Under the pieces are notes generated by a model. The model ran no database searches, had not been told where the DNA came from, and saw nothing but the letters and a program-made list of their open reading frames with translations. From JACRCT01 sp049841135 (GTDB lineage: Bacteria > Myxococcota > Myxococcia > Myxococcales > UBA5297): a stretch of DNA of 64,000 bases. How positions within the stretch are numbered: the first letter of the stretch is position 1; every line of letters starts with the position of its first letter. Shown in pieces: positions 9,534 through 18,753 of this stretch. Both the position numbers and the translations under genes were made by a program. Location of the stretch: contig JASGHK010000002.1 of NCBI GenBank assembly GCA_049841135.1, positions 1,115,194-1,179,193 of the forward strand. Reading direction: 5' to 3'.

Positions 9534-10910
9534 ATGCGCGTCGCCACCCTGCTCTCGCTCTTCTCGCTCTGCGCGCTCCTACTCGTAGCCGGCTGCCCCG
9601 GCGATCCTCCAGACACGGCCTGGGACGCCGCTGGCGCGGGCACCGACGCGGCCGTGGCCGCCGATGCGTCCGCCGCCAGCCCAGAAGACACGCTCGCCCG
9701 CTGCCAGAACTCGATCGACGACGACGGGGACGGGTACACCGACTGCGCTGACCAGGACTGCTGGATCTTCGTTGCCTGCCTGCAGGCCGACGCCGGCATC
9801 GTCCCCGACGCCGCGAACGCATCGGCCGACACCGGCACGGTGGTTTTTGACGCGGGCCCCGTCGCCGCCGACGCCGGTCCCACGGCAACGGGCTTGAGCG
9901 CGAAGACCCTCGCGCTCGTCTGCCCCCACTACTCCATCGCCGGCTTCGAGAAGTTCGGCCTGGAGATGGAGTGCAAGGTCTACGGCGCCAGCGCCACCGG
10001 CCAGTTCGTCCCCGGGAGCCGGGTGACGCTCATGCGCGAGGCCGGCGGAGTGCCGACACAGGCAGCGTTCGTCCGGGACTCGACCCGCGGCGGCGCCGCC
10101 ACCTTCACCTACCGCACGCAGTGCCCCCTTCCCGTCGACGTGCCGCCGATGGGCGAGGCCGCGAACGACCCGGGAATGCCCTGCGCCTTCTACAACCAGT
10201 GCAAGGCGGTTCCGGGCACCGAGGCGCGCACCTGCAACCCGCGCGACGGCTGGGGGACCTTGGTCGCCTTCGCCCCGGGCGAGGAGGCGTACCAGGACAC
10301 CAACGTCAACCAGCGACACGATCCCGGCGAGCCGTTCGACGACCTGCCCGAGCCTTTCGTCGACGCCAACGACAACGGCCTGCACGACGCAGAGGAGGAG
10401 TTCTACGACGGCAACGGCAACGGAGTCTGGGACGACAAGAACGGCACCTGGGACGCCGAGACGACCATCTGGTCCTACGTGCGCGTGACGTGGACCGGAG
10501 CGCCCGCCGAGCTCGTCATCCTCCCCGGAAACAACTCCGGCCCGGGCTCGGGCGGAGCGACCGCCCACTGCACGTCCATCCACTACCTGGGCCGCCTCAA
10601 GGACCCGAACGGCAACCCGCCGACCGCCGCGAACGGCCCCTCGGACAAGGTGCTGGCGACCTGCTCTGGCAACTGCCAGGTGACGAAGGTCGAGCCCTAC
10701 AGCGACCTCAACGGCCTGGTCGACGTGACCGTCGGCGACCTCCACGGCTGCCTGCAAGCCTGTACCGCACCCGCCTGTGTTCCGACCCCCTTCTCGGTCG
10801 GCTTCGCCATCTCGCGCACCTTGGACGCCAAGGGCACCCAGACGCAGCAGACCAGCCTCGACTCGGTGGTCGGCATCGACCCGGCGCCGCGCACCGGGAT
10901 TTTCCAGTGA
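9534..10910 (+). CDS. Asp-rich lipoprotein sharing the DDDGDGYTDC module
   Basis: 458-aa predicted lipoprotein (lipobox LLVAGC at residues 15-20) with a strong GGAGG ribosome site. Residues 45-82 repeat the module of the upstream protein (CQNSIDDDGDGYTDCADQDC), so the two genes are partial paralogues. A DAG-rich stalk follows, then a folded region with eight or more Cys and an EF-hand-like stretch (DANDNGLHDAEEEFYDGNGN), probably calcium binding. No enzyme motif is seen. It is likely anchored at the outer membrane and surface exposed, as is common for such stalked lipoproteins. It ends just before a bidirectional terminator hairpin. Confidence 0.75.
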   Translation: MRVATLLSLFSLCALLLVAGCPGDPPDTAWDAAGAGTDAAVAADASAASPEDTLARCQNSIDDDGDGYTDCADQDCWIFVACLQADAGIVPDAANASADTGTVVFDAGPVAADAGPTATGLSAKTLALVCPHYSIAGFEKFGLEMECKVYGASATGQFVPGSRVTLMREAGGVPTQAAFVRDSTRGGAATFTYRTQCPLPVDVPPMGEAANDPGMPCAFYNQCKAVPGTEARTCNPRDGWGTLVAFAPGEEAYQDTNVNQRHDPGEPFDDLPEPFVDANDNGLHDAEEEFYDGNGNGVWDDKNGTWDAETTIWSYVRVTWTGAPAELVILPGNNSGPGSGGATAHCTSIHYLGRLKDPNGNPPTAANGPSDKVLATCSGNCQVTKVEPYSDLNGLVDVTVGDLHGCLQACTAPACVPTPFSVGFAISRTLDAKGTQTQQTSLDSVVGIDPAPRTGIFQ

Positions 10911-10917
10911 TCTGAGA

Positions 10918-10953
10918 CGCTCGGCGCGAACCTTGGAGTTGCAGCGCCGAGCG
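10918..10953. terminator. Bidirectional intrinsic-type hairpin
   Basis: Perfect 10-bp inverted repeat CGCTCGGCGC / GCGCCGAGCG with a 16-nt loop between the convergent ends of the genes at 10910 and 10957. There is no long T run, as is common for hairpin terminators in GC-rich genomes. Confidence 0.6.
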
Positions 10954-10956
10954 AAG

Positions 10957-11253
10957 CTACAGCCTCTGCAGGATCATGGGGGCCGCGGCCACGGCCAAGC
11001 CGACCAGGCCTCCCACACAGAACCACGCGAGGAACGGTCGCCGCTCCGGGGTTTGCAGCACGATGGCGCTCACGCCCAGCAGCAAGAAGAGGGCGAAGGC
11101 CACCGCGAACTCAAGCTGAGTGAGCTGGCTCGTCCCCGCCAACGGCCCGAGGTCACGAAGGACGACGACCGCGACGAGCGCGCAGAGCAAGAACAGCCCC
11201 GAGAATGCCGTCCCGGCCAGCAGGTGCCCCGCTCGTTCCAGCGTTCCCCTCAT
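10957..11253 (-). CDS. Small integral membrane protein, three predicted helices
   Basis: 98-aa hypothetical protein made almost wholly of three hydrophobic helices (LLAGTAFSGLFLLCALVAVV, FAVAFALFLLLGVSAIVL and FLAWFCVGGLVGLAVAAAPM). No motif is recognised. It stands alone between a terminator and the 3' end of the epimerase operon. Confidence 0.6.
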   Translation of the reverse strand: MRGTLERAGHLLAGTAFSGLFLLCALVAVVVLRDLGPLAGTSQLTQLEFAVAFALFLLLGVSAIVLQTPERRPFLAWFCVGGLVGLAVAAAPMILQRL

Positions 11254-11311
11254 GCCGCCAGGATAGCCGGCGAGACGCTGGACGAGCGAGGCTGCACTAG
11301 GCCGCGCAGCG

Positions 11312-12268
11312 CTACGCGGCGGCGCTCTTCGCGTAGTACTTCGACAGCTTCAGGATCATCCGGCGCGCGATGGGCTTGGCCAGCGGCACGAAGTACTTCT
11401 TCCAGCCCAGGCACGCGGCGATCTCGCGGACGATGTCGTCGAAGGTGTGGCGCTGGTAGTTGAAGAGCTTCTGCGCCTCGGTCGAGTCGAGCCAGTCGGT
11501 GAAGTACTCGCGCCCGCTGAAGGCCTCCTCCGGCAGCGGGCCGATGCCCATCGCCGTCAGCAGCTTCCAGAGGTAGTCGCGGTAGGTCACCTGGCAGTTG
11601 GGACCGCCGCCGACGAGGAGGATGCGGTTCCAGGCCTCCTCCTTCTCCAGCGCGCCCGCGAACGCCAGCGCCGCGTCGTCGGGGTGCATGCACTCGATCC
11701 GGTTGTCGAGGCCGATCTCGAACATGATCGGGTGCGGGTCGCGCAGGCCCATCACCGGCACGTCCGAGAGCCGGAAGATGCACCAGGTCAGCCCCGACTC
11801 CTGGACGATCTTCTCGCAGGCCACCTTGTGCCGCGTGTACGGGTCGTTGCCTTCGATGGGCTCGCCCACCCGGCGCGGCGGCGGCTTGGTCTGCGTGCGG
11901 CCGAAGACGTCGAGCGTGGAGGTGAAGAGCAGGCGCGGCGGCTTCGGCTGCGCCTTGCACGAGACCACCACGTTGGTCGTGCCGCCGACGTTGACCTCCT
12001 CGGCGCGCTTGGGGTCCTCGTCGCTGTCAGGCGGGATGACCGCCGCCAGGTGGAGGACGGTGTCGACGCCCGAGACCGCGAGCAGCACCTGGCTCGGCTC
12101 GCGCAGGTCGCCCCAGACCACCTCCACCTTTCCTTCGAAGCGCTTGGCGACGGCGCGGTTGGCCGGGGTGTCGAGGTCGAAGCAGCGCACGACGTGCTCG
12201 CGCTTGAGCAACTCCGGGAGGGCGTGGGAACCGACGTTCCCGAAGGCACCGGTGAGCAGGACTTTCAC
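11312..12268 (-). CDS. NAD-dependent epimerase/dehydratase-like protein (extended SDR)
   Basis: 318-aa extended SDR protein. Seen: the N-terminal dinucleotide motif LLTGAFGNVG (GxxGxxG), acidic DLDTPANR, LHLAAVIPP, and a Thr/Tyr/Lys-like catalytic set (LLFTSTLDVFG and YTRHKVACE). The C-terminal substrate domain includes a conserved-looking HPDDAALAFAGAL. GTG at 12268 is chosen because AGGAG lies 8 nt upstream and the Rossmann motif begins at once. It is the last gene of a minus-strand operon with two 4Fe-4S proteins and a rhodanese, an odd setting for a sugar epimerase, so the substrate may be unusual. Substrate unknown. Confidence 0.85.
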   Translation of the reverse strand: MKVLLTGAFGNVGSHALPELLKREHVVRCFDLDTPANRAVAKRFEGKVEVVWGDLREPSQVLLAVSGVDTVLHLAAVIPPDSDEDPKRAEEVNVGGTTNVVVSCKAQPKPPRLLFTSTLDVFGRTQTKPPPRRVGEPIEGNDPYTRHKVACEKIVQESGLTWCIFRLSDVPVMGLRDPHPIMFEIGLDNRIECMHPDDAALAFAGALEKEEAWNRILLVGGGPNCQVTYRDYLWKLLTAMGIGPLPEEAFSGREYFTDWLDSTEAQKLFNYQRHTFDDIVREIAACLGWKKYFVPLAKPIARRMILKLSKYYAKSAAA

Positions 12269-12342
12269 GTTCGTTCTCCTGGACTGCGAGACTTCAAAGA
12301 CTTCGGCTTGGAGGGAAGCGAGGCGCCGAACCGAAGTCGGGG

Positions 12343-12591
12343 TCAAAGGATTCGGATGGCCTTCTCGGGGCAAACCTGGACGCACTTCATGCAGCGGTCG
12401 CACAGGGTCGGCCACAGCACGCTGACCCGCCAGTACTGGGGATCGAGCGGGTTGGGCTGCGCCATGAAGGACTGATGCAGCGTGAAGACCGCCGGCGGGC
12501 AGGCGCGCAGGCACTTGGCGCACTCGCGCGGGTCGACCTTCTTGCCGTCGCCGCAGAGGGAGTAGTCGATCTCGATCTTGATGCGGGCCAT
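12343..12591 (-). CDS. Small 4Fe-4S ferredoxin-type protein
   Basis: 82-aa protein with two Cys clusters: CgdgkkvdprEC-x2-C-x3-CP near residues 12-32 and CDRCMKCVQVCP near 63-74. The second is a full 4Fe-4S motif (C-x2-C-x2-C-x3-C). The first has an extended spacing between its first and second Cys, so one or two clusters may be bound. It would be a soluble electron carrier. The ATG at 12591 lies 25 bp after the stop of the larger 4Fe-4S protein gene, in the same operon. Confidence 0.85.
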   Translation of the reverse strand: MARIKIEIDYSLCGDGKKVDPRECAKCLRACPPAVFTLHQSFMAQPNPLDPQYWRVSVLWPTLCDRCMKCVQVCPEKAIRIL

Positions 12592-12616
12592 GGCGCGCTC
12601 TCGGCTCGTCCTTCGG

Positions 12617-13486
12617 TCAGTACTGCCCCGCCACTTCCGGGACCTCGTCACGGGGCTTGAGGGCGAGCGCCTCGGTGGGGCACACCTGCCGGCAGACGCC
12701 GCAGCCGTAGCACTTCTGCAGGTCGAGCAGCACCTGGCCGGACTTGACGTCGACGGTGAGCGCCTTGAACTGGCACAGCGAGACGCAGGCGCTGCAGTGC
12801 GTACACCGGGACTCGTCCTTGAGGACGACGTACTCCGCCTTGTGGATGGACTTGATGCCGAAGTCGACGCGCGGCCGCAGCCCCGCGCACTCCGGGCTGG
12901 CGCAGGAGCACAGGTTGTTGATGTACGGGAACGGGCCGAACCAGATGGTCCCGATGTAGCCCTTCTCGTTGTGCTTCTTGAAGCGGGCGACGGCCTCGTC
13001 GCGGGACAGGTGGTACTTGGACTTCTCGGGGACGAAGCGCGGCAGCTGGTCGATGATCTCGCTCATCACGCCGAAGTTGATGCAGCAGGCTTCCTTCTCG
13101 CCCCGCGCCATCAGCCGGCACATGCAGTTCTTCTCGATGATCGGCTCGGCGGCGCAGTTCTGGAGGATGGCGACGCCGTCCTCGACCGGGACCACCTGGC
13201 CGATGTGGCCCTGGGCGCTGAAGGGGTTCTTCGGCGGCTTCTGGCTGTGCAGCAGCTTCTCGGCCGTGGCCTTGGCCAGCCGGCCGATGATGGGCATGCG
13301 CAGCGTGTAGCCCAGGTTCTTCGGGTCGAAGCCGTTGACCTTGCGGACCGGCATCTGCTCGAAGTTCTTGTACTGCTCCAGCAGGAAGTCGCGCAGGTTG
13401 TACTTGCGGACGATCTCTTCGGAGTAGAGGCGGGCGTTCAGGTACCACTTGCCGCCGGCGCCGTGCTTCATGCAGGTGTCGCACAT
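12617..13486 (-). CDS. 4Fe-4S dicluster protein with a Cys-rich N-terminal domain
   Basis: 289-aa cytoplasmic protein. The C-terminal 60 aa are a two-cluster ferredoxin domain (CTHCSACVSLCQ and CYGCGVCRQVCP). The N-terminal 220 aa begin MCDTCMKHGAGGKWYLNARL and carry more Cys (NCMCRLMARGEKEACC, CSCASPEC), suggesting further metal or cluster sites; similar domains occur in ferredoxin-like proteins of anaerobic deltaproteobacteria, but I cannot name the function. The start is the ATG at 13486. It lies 92 bp downstream of the rhodanese gene and 25 bp upstream of the small ferredoxin, so electron transfer among these is plausible but inferred. Confidence 0.8.
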   Translation of the reverse strand: MCDTCMKHGAGGKWYLNARLYSEEIVRKYNLRDFLLEQYKNFEQMPVRKVNGFDPKNLGYTLRMPIIGRLAKATAEKLLHSQKPPKNPFSAQGHIGQVVPVEDGVAILQNCAAEPIIEKNCMCRLMARGEKEACCINFGVMSEIIDQLPRFVPEKSKYHLSRDEAVARFKKHNEKGYIGTIWFGPFPYINNLCSCASPECAGLRPRVDFGIKSIHKAEYVVLKDESRCTHCSACVSLCQFKALTVDVKSGQVLLDLQKCYGCGVCRQVCPTEALALKPRDEVPEVAGQY

Positions 13487-13578
13487 CGACGGGCTCCCGA
13501 GCTGGCGCCGGACTATACGGGACCGCTCCTGACCCGTCGTCCAACCGCCAGCCTCGGCCCGTGCGAAACCGCACGCAG

Positions 13579-13965
13579 TCAGGGCTGCGGCTGCGCCCCC
13601 GGCTCGGGGAAGTCCTCGGGATGGATGCTGCGCTCGCGCCCGGTGTCGAAAGGAAGGTTCGCGCGGCGCCAGCCGACGATGCCTGGGCCGTAGTGGGCGA
13701 CGCGGGGGAAGCCGTTGAGCTCGAGGAGGCGCACGGCCTCCCGCGACCGGTGTCAACGCGGGCCGGAGCAGTAGACGACGACCTCCGCGCTCCGGTCGAG
13801 CAGGCGCAGCGCACGCTCGTCCAGCTCCTCGAGCGGCAGGCTGATCGCTCCCGGCAAGTGCCGATTGGCGAAGGAGGCGCGCGGAAGCGTGTCGACCAGG
13901 AAGAAGCGCTCCTCGCCGGAGTGCAGGCGGTGGACCAGCTCCTCGGTGGTGATCTCGCGGGCCAT
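13579..13965 (-). CDS. Rhodanese-like sulfurtransferase with in-frame TGA (candidate selenoprotein)
   Basis: Read through one TGA, this is a complete single-domain rhodanese of 128 aa: LVDTLPRASFANRHLPGAI, then VVVYCSGPR-TGA-HRSREAVRLLELNGF, a GPGIVGW motif and ANLPFD, ending at a TGA at 13581-13579. The internal TGA (13755-13753) sits where many rhodaneses of this type have a second conserved Cys (YC-x4-CHxS), one base away from TGC/TGT. A SECIS-like hairpin follows at once. Selenocysteine insertion would give a Cys-x4-Sec pair. Alternatives are a base error or a real nonsense mutation giving a 70-aa fragment. No selenium genes are in the window. It is first in an operon with two 4Fe-4S proteins and an epimerase. 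Confidence 0.6.
13721..13746 (-). promoter_or_regulatory. Candidate bacterial SECIS hairpin after the in-frame TGA
   Basis: Downstream of the TGA at 13755-13753 the transcript can form GGAGGC-CGUGC-GCCUCC: a perfect 6-bp stem (13741-13736 with 13730-13725) and a 5-nt loop. The stem extends to about 10 bp below a bulged C. The loop starts 18 nt after the UGA and carries GU at loop positions 2-3. Known bacterial SECIS elements have a small loop with G or GU, roughly 16-37 nt after UGA, so geometry fits. GC-rich sequence forms hairpins easily, so this is suggestive only. Confidence 0.45.
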
Positions 13966-14086
13966 GGCCCGATTCCGGTAGCCATCGCAGCAGCGGCGGG
14001 CCATGGGCGCTAGAGTGCCCCTCGGCAGGTTCGGGACAGACAGCTCGGACAGGTCTCCAGCCAGCCACCATTCCTGGGAGGACCCC

Positions 14087-17000
14087 ATGTTCCGGACGAG
14101 AAACGCCTTCCTGGCTACGCTGCTGGCCTGCGTCGCCCTGCTCGGAGGCCTCGCCGTGTCGCAAGCCGCCGAGCCCGTCATCCGTCCGTCGAAGTTCTTC
14201 GATGTGGACGTCACCAACACGAAGATCGCCGGACCGGCCAAGCACGTCCCGGGCACGCTCCACCTCAACCTCGCCAGCATCACCGTCGACCAGCCGCAGT
14301 ACTGGCCGAACGAGGCCGTGCACCTGAAGGTGATGATGCCCGGCCGGCCCAACGCCAAGTTCAAGGGCACCGTCCAGCGCAAGGACGCCAACAAGACCGA
14401 CGTCGCCGGCGCGCTCGACGCCCAGGGCGTGGCGGTGCTGACCGTCCTGGACGGGGCCAAGGACAAGCTCGCGGTCGGCGAGTACCGGATCGACGTCAAG
14501 AGCGAGGACAACAAGGCCGGCGGCCACGCCACCTTCTCGGTGGTCGAGGGCACGCTCGGCGCGGTCTCGCTCGCCTACGACTTCAAGCAGGTGACGACCA
14601 TCGAGGAGCTCGAGAAGGCCAACGGCGCCTGGTTCATGGGCAACCCCGGCGGCGCGGGCAAGCGCTGGGGCAACGGCTTGTCGTTCAAGAACGAGATTCG
14701 CTTGGCCAACCAGCCGTTCGACGGCGACGTGCAGTGCATCAGCCGCTGCATGCTGCCGGGCTGCAACGGCGTCCAGGCGGGGTCGCCAAAGACCTACAAG
14801 GCGGTGAAGGGGAAGATCGAAGGGACGATGGACGTGGGCGGCCACTCCGGCCCCTTCCAGATCGAGTTCGTCACGCCCAAGGGCAGCCTGCGCCACCAGT
14901 TCGAGGGCTCGAGCCACGTGGAGCGCGACTTCGTGCAGGCCTCGGGCGGCGTGACCTGGATGCACCGCGCCGGGTTGGCGCCGTACGAGAAGACCGTCCC
15001 GGTCCCCGGCCGGCAGATCTTCGTGGAGAAGAGCAAGGGCTCCGAGGACCCGTTCGAGATCGACTCGATCGTCGCCAGGAAGGGCGAGCTCTCCGTCCAC
15101 GTCGCCAAGGACGTCGCGGCCGCGACGCTGGTCGTCTGGACGCCCAAGGGCGACGGCGACTTCGAGCCCAAGGCGGCCCAGCTCCAGGGTGACCTCAAGG
15201 CCGGAACGGACCTGACCGCGAAGATCGCGCAGCCCTATTCGCTGGTGACCATCGCCGGCTACGTCGGCGGCCAGTTCAAGGAAGGCTGGGCGCTGGCCTT
15301 CGTTCCCGCCGGCCTGCAGCTCGACGTGGACGTCCCGGCCGCCGCCGCCCCTGCCAAGGCGATCCAGGTCGGCGTCTCCGCCAAGGACGAGACCGGGGCG
15401 GGCACCGCGGTCTCCGGCATCCTCGAGGTCTACGACAACCGGGTCGCCGACCGAAGCCCGTTCAGCGGGCTCGCCTCCGAGCTCGGCGATTCCATCCGCA
15501 ACACCTCCAACTCGGTCTCCAGCTGGCAGGACCGCACCGGCATCGACGAGCAGGCCGAGCGACGCAAGCTGGAGGAGGCCCGTCGCGAGATGGAGGCGGA
15601 CAAGAAGATGAACAAGGAAGACGCCGCGCCTTCCAGGCCCTCCGTCGCCCCGATGGCCAAGTCGCTGGCGGCGCCGGGCGCCAAGGCCGCGGGAGGCCCC
15701 CGCGGCCGCGCCATGGGCGGCAAGGGCGGCGCGACGTCGCTGGGCGCGCCCGAAGACGAGGAAGACGACGAGAAGCAGGAGTTCATCCGCGAGGGCGAGA
15801 AGAAGGTCGTCTTCTGCGACGTGGTGCGCACCGACGCCTCCGGCAAGGCCAGCGTCGAGGTCACCTTGCCGCCGCAGATCGGCCGCGTCTCCGTGCGTTT
15901 CGTCGCCGTGAAGGGCCTGGACCACGCCACGGTGCAAAAGGGCCTGGACGTCGCCAAGAAGGCCAGCGTCGAGGTCTCGATGCCCAAGACCTTCATCCCC
16001 GGCGCCCAGCTCCAGGTCCCGCTCGCCGTCACCAACACGCTGCAGGAAGCCGTGACGCTCACCGCCAGCGGCGCGGGCCTCAAGACCAAGTTCACGCAGG
16101 CCGTGGCGCCCGGCACCAAGGACCTGGCGCTGGCCTGGGCGCCGACCGAGGGCGGCAAGGTCCAGCTCGAGCTTCTCCGACGCCAAGGGCAAGGTGGTCG
16201 ACAAGCGGGAGGTCCAGGTCCAGAGCCTCGCGGCGCAGAAGGTCACGTTCTCCAGGCTGGTGGTCGCCGGCAAGGAGCCTGTCACGGTCGCCACCGACGA
16301 GACCGCCATCGTCTACGCCGGCCCCGGCGCGCTGATGAAGGGCATCGTCATGAACATGGCTACGACGATGGAGAGCTGGTTCGGCCACGCCGAGGCGCTC
16401 AGCGCTCGGGCCGCGGTCCACGCCGTTGTCCTCGCCGCCATCTCGCGCAAAATCCTCGACGACGAGAACCTCTCGCAGAACGTGAAGACCTCTCTCGACA
16501 AGTCGGTGCGCGACCTGGAGGAGGCCTTCTTCGACGGCCAGAGCGGCCTGGTGCGCCCCTACCCTGGCCTCCCCGTCCACCCGCTCTGGAGCGCCTGGAC
16601 CTCCAAGAACCTCCACGCCGCCGCGCGGGTGCTCAAGGCCGACCCTGCCCTCAAGGACTCGATGGCCCAGACCGTCGCGCGCTGCGAGGCGATGACCGCG
16701 AAGATCGATGCGGCGCTCGCCCAGCAGCAGTTCAACTTCGAGGAGCAGGGCTACAACGCGCAGGGCGAAGCGGTGATCCCGGTGGAGCTCGACGGGAAGA
16801 TCGTCTACCGCGTGCTCACCGACGACGCCGTCACCAAGTGGGTCGCGGGCAAGCTGCTGCCGGCGATGGACCCCGAGCAGGAGAACCTGGAGCTCTCCTT
16901 CGCCAAGGCCTACGACACCTTCCGCTTCCTGCGCGCCTTCCAGCGCGTCGGCTCCCTGCAGTACCTGACCGAGGCCGCGACGGCGCTCTGGCTCAAGGGC

Positions 17001-17690
17001 GACCACGCTTCGTTCGACCCGCTCTTCGCGAGGATCGCCCGCGGGATGATCCTCGCCCAGGAGCCGGGGATGGTTCAGGGCCCGGCCATGCTCGGCGGCG
17101 TCTACTCGTCGCCGATGGCGATGGTCCGCTTCCTGGAGCTGCTGCTCGTCATGGGTCAGCAGCAGCCGGCGACCGGAGCGCCGACGGTGAAGGGCAAGGC
17201 CGTCCCCTATGGTGAAGCCATCAAGGGCACGACCAGCATCACGGCTCCTGCCGGCGCGGTGCTGCGCATCGATCGGCCGGGGACGGTTCCCCTGATGGCC
17301 TCGGAGCAGAGCAAGGCGATGGGCAAGGTCGAGCTCGCGCCCACCTCGCTCGCCGTCTCCGGCGAAGCGGTCCTGACGGTGACTCTCGACGACGGCCGCG
17401 ATCCGCTCGAGTACTTCGCGCTCATCGCGGTGCCCTCGAACACCGCCATCAAGCAGACCGAGGACATCCTGAGCGACTACAAGGGCCAGCTCATCTACGG
17501 ACAGCAGTCCATGGGCGGCAGCAAGATGCAGGTGCTCGCGGTGCCCTTCCGCGGGAGCAAGACGGTGAAGCTGCTGCTGGAAGGCGCCTGGGCTGGAAGC
17601 TCGCCAGGCACAGTGGCGGTGCGGCACGTCGAGAACCCGTTCGAGATGGGCGCGATGAAGGTGCCGGTGGTCACGGTGACGGCGAAGTAG
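14087..17690 (+). CDS. Large exported alpha-2-macroglobulin-like protein, frame interrupted
   Basis: About 1200 aa after bridging one frame shift. Signal peptide at residues 1-27 (LLACVALLGGLAVSQAAEP). Successive beta-sandwich segments of MG-domain type follow; the stretch FCDVVRTDASGKASVEVTLP and the helical part after about residue 760 resemble the central and thioester-domain regions of bacterial alpha-2-macroglobulins, but I see no CxEQ thioester. A charged linker (EDEEDDEKQEF) precedes the central domain. The frame shifts at 16169-16175 (GAGCTTC); dropping one base joins GGKVQLE to FSDAKGKVVDK. The assignment to the A2M family is moderate; a trapping or scaffold role in the envelope is inference. 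The gene is divergent from the rhodanese operon. Confidence 0.65.
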
Positions 17691-17921
17691 GTGCTGGGCT
17701 GACCCGATCCCACCGGGACGGGCTCGCGACCCATATGATCGTTGCGGGCACCTGCGTGACGGCGGTCACACAGGTGACCCAACCCCAGTCCCCATCTCGC
17801 GAAACGGCCGGGGCCGGCGCGAAAACCGGCCTGCAGGCGCCGATCTGGCCCGCTTGCCCTCCCCGCCCACCCTTCGCCACAATCGCGCACCTTCGATTCG
17901 CCAGGCCGAGCCCCCTTTCCC

Positions 17922-18746
17922 TTGACCGCCCACCTCGTCACCCTCGCCCACTCGACGCCGCTGATCCGCGAGCAAGCGGAGTTCAGCGCGCTCTCCGTCC
18001 AGGCCTGGGGCGCCGGCGCGGACTTCTGCCACCACGTCTTTACCGACGACCCTGCTGCGTTCGCCCGCCTCGGCAGCCGCGTCGACGTCCGGGCCGTGGA
18101 CCGGGCGCGGCTCGAGAACTGGCTCGGCGCCATCGGCTACGTGCACCGCGCGAAGCCGGCTGTCCTCCAAGAGCTGGCGAACGAGTTCCCCGGCGAGCCC
18201 GTCCTCTTCCTGGATGCCGACACCTTCGCCACTGCCCCCATCGACCGCCTGTTGGAGCGGGTCGGCCGCGACGGCGTGGTGCTCTACGAGCGCGAGTACA
18301 ACGTCGCCCAGCGCAACTCGCCCATGATGTTCCGGTTCCGCCGCAAGCTCGCCCGCGCCCGCTTCCGGGGCGCCCCGATCCGGCTCGACGTCGACATGTG
18401 GAACTCCGGCGTGGTGGGGCTCGCGCCGGCGAGGACGTCGCTGCTCGAGCCGTGGCTCGCGTTCCTCGACGAGGTCTACCCGGTGACCCAGCGCTGGGTG
18501 CTCGAGCAGTTCGCGCTCTCGGTCCTGCTGGCCGACGGCCGAATCGCGGCCAGCCCCTGCGCCGATCTCTTCGCGCACTACTGGTGGGACAAGCCCGCCC
18601 ACCTCGAGGCCGCACGAAACCTGCTGCGCGGCGCGGAGTCGGTGGACGAGATCCTGGAGCGGATCCGCAGCCGCCCCATCGTCATCCCCCGCCCCCCTGC
18701 CCGCGTCCGCGAAGCGAATCTCCTCCAGCGCCTGTTCGGCTGGTGA
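17922..18746 (+). CDS. Glycosyltransferase-like protein (DxD motif)
   Basis: 274-aa soluble protein. The segment EPVLFLDADTFATAPIDRLL near residues 92-111 holds a DxD metal/nucleotide-sugar motif at the end of a beta strand, as in GT-A folds (GT8-like). WNSGVVGL near residue 160 matches the acceptor-side motif of such enzymes, and a C-terminal HYWWDKP contains the His/Lys expected in retaining GT8 enzymes. Start is TTG at 17922, in frame with the strongest similarity; no better ATG is seen. The 231-bp upstream gap contains the inverted repeat GTGAC-GGCG-GTCAC at 17757-17770, a possible operator. Donor and acceptor are unknown. Confidence 0.6.
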   Translation: MTAHLVTLAHSTPLIREQAEFSALSVQAWGAGADFCHHVFTDDPAAFARLGSRVDVRAVDRARLENWLGAIGYVHRAKPAVLQELANEFPGEPVLFLDADTFATAPIDRLLERVGRDGVVLYEREYNVAQRNSPMMFRFRRKLARARFRGAPIRLDVDMWNSGVVGLAPARTSLLEPWLAFLDEVYPVTQRWVLEQFALSVLLADGRIAASPCADLFAHYWWDKPAHLEAARNLLRGAESVDEILERIRSRPIVIPRPPARVREANLLQRLFGW

Positions 18747-18753
18747 AGCCGCT

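Noticed and set aside
12617..16309. Single 1230-aa minus-strand frame over the A2M-like gene
   Set aside because: Only its last 289 aa are a real protein; the rest is the low-complexity antisense shadow of the + strand gene, as expected in GC-rich DNA.
17757..17770. Confident operator for the glycosyltransferase-like gene
   Set aside because: GTGAC-GGCG-GTCAC is a short palindrome that occurs easily in such sequence; nothing ties it to a regulator.
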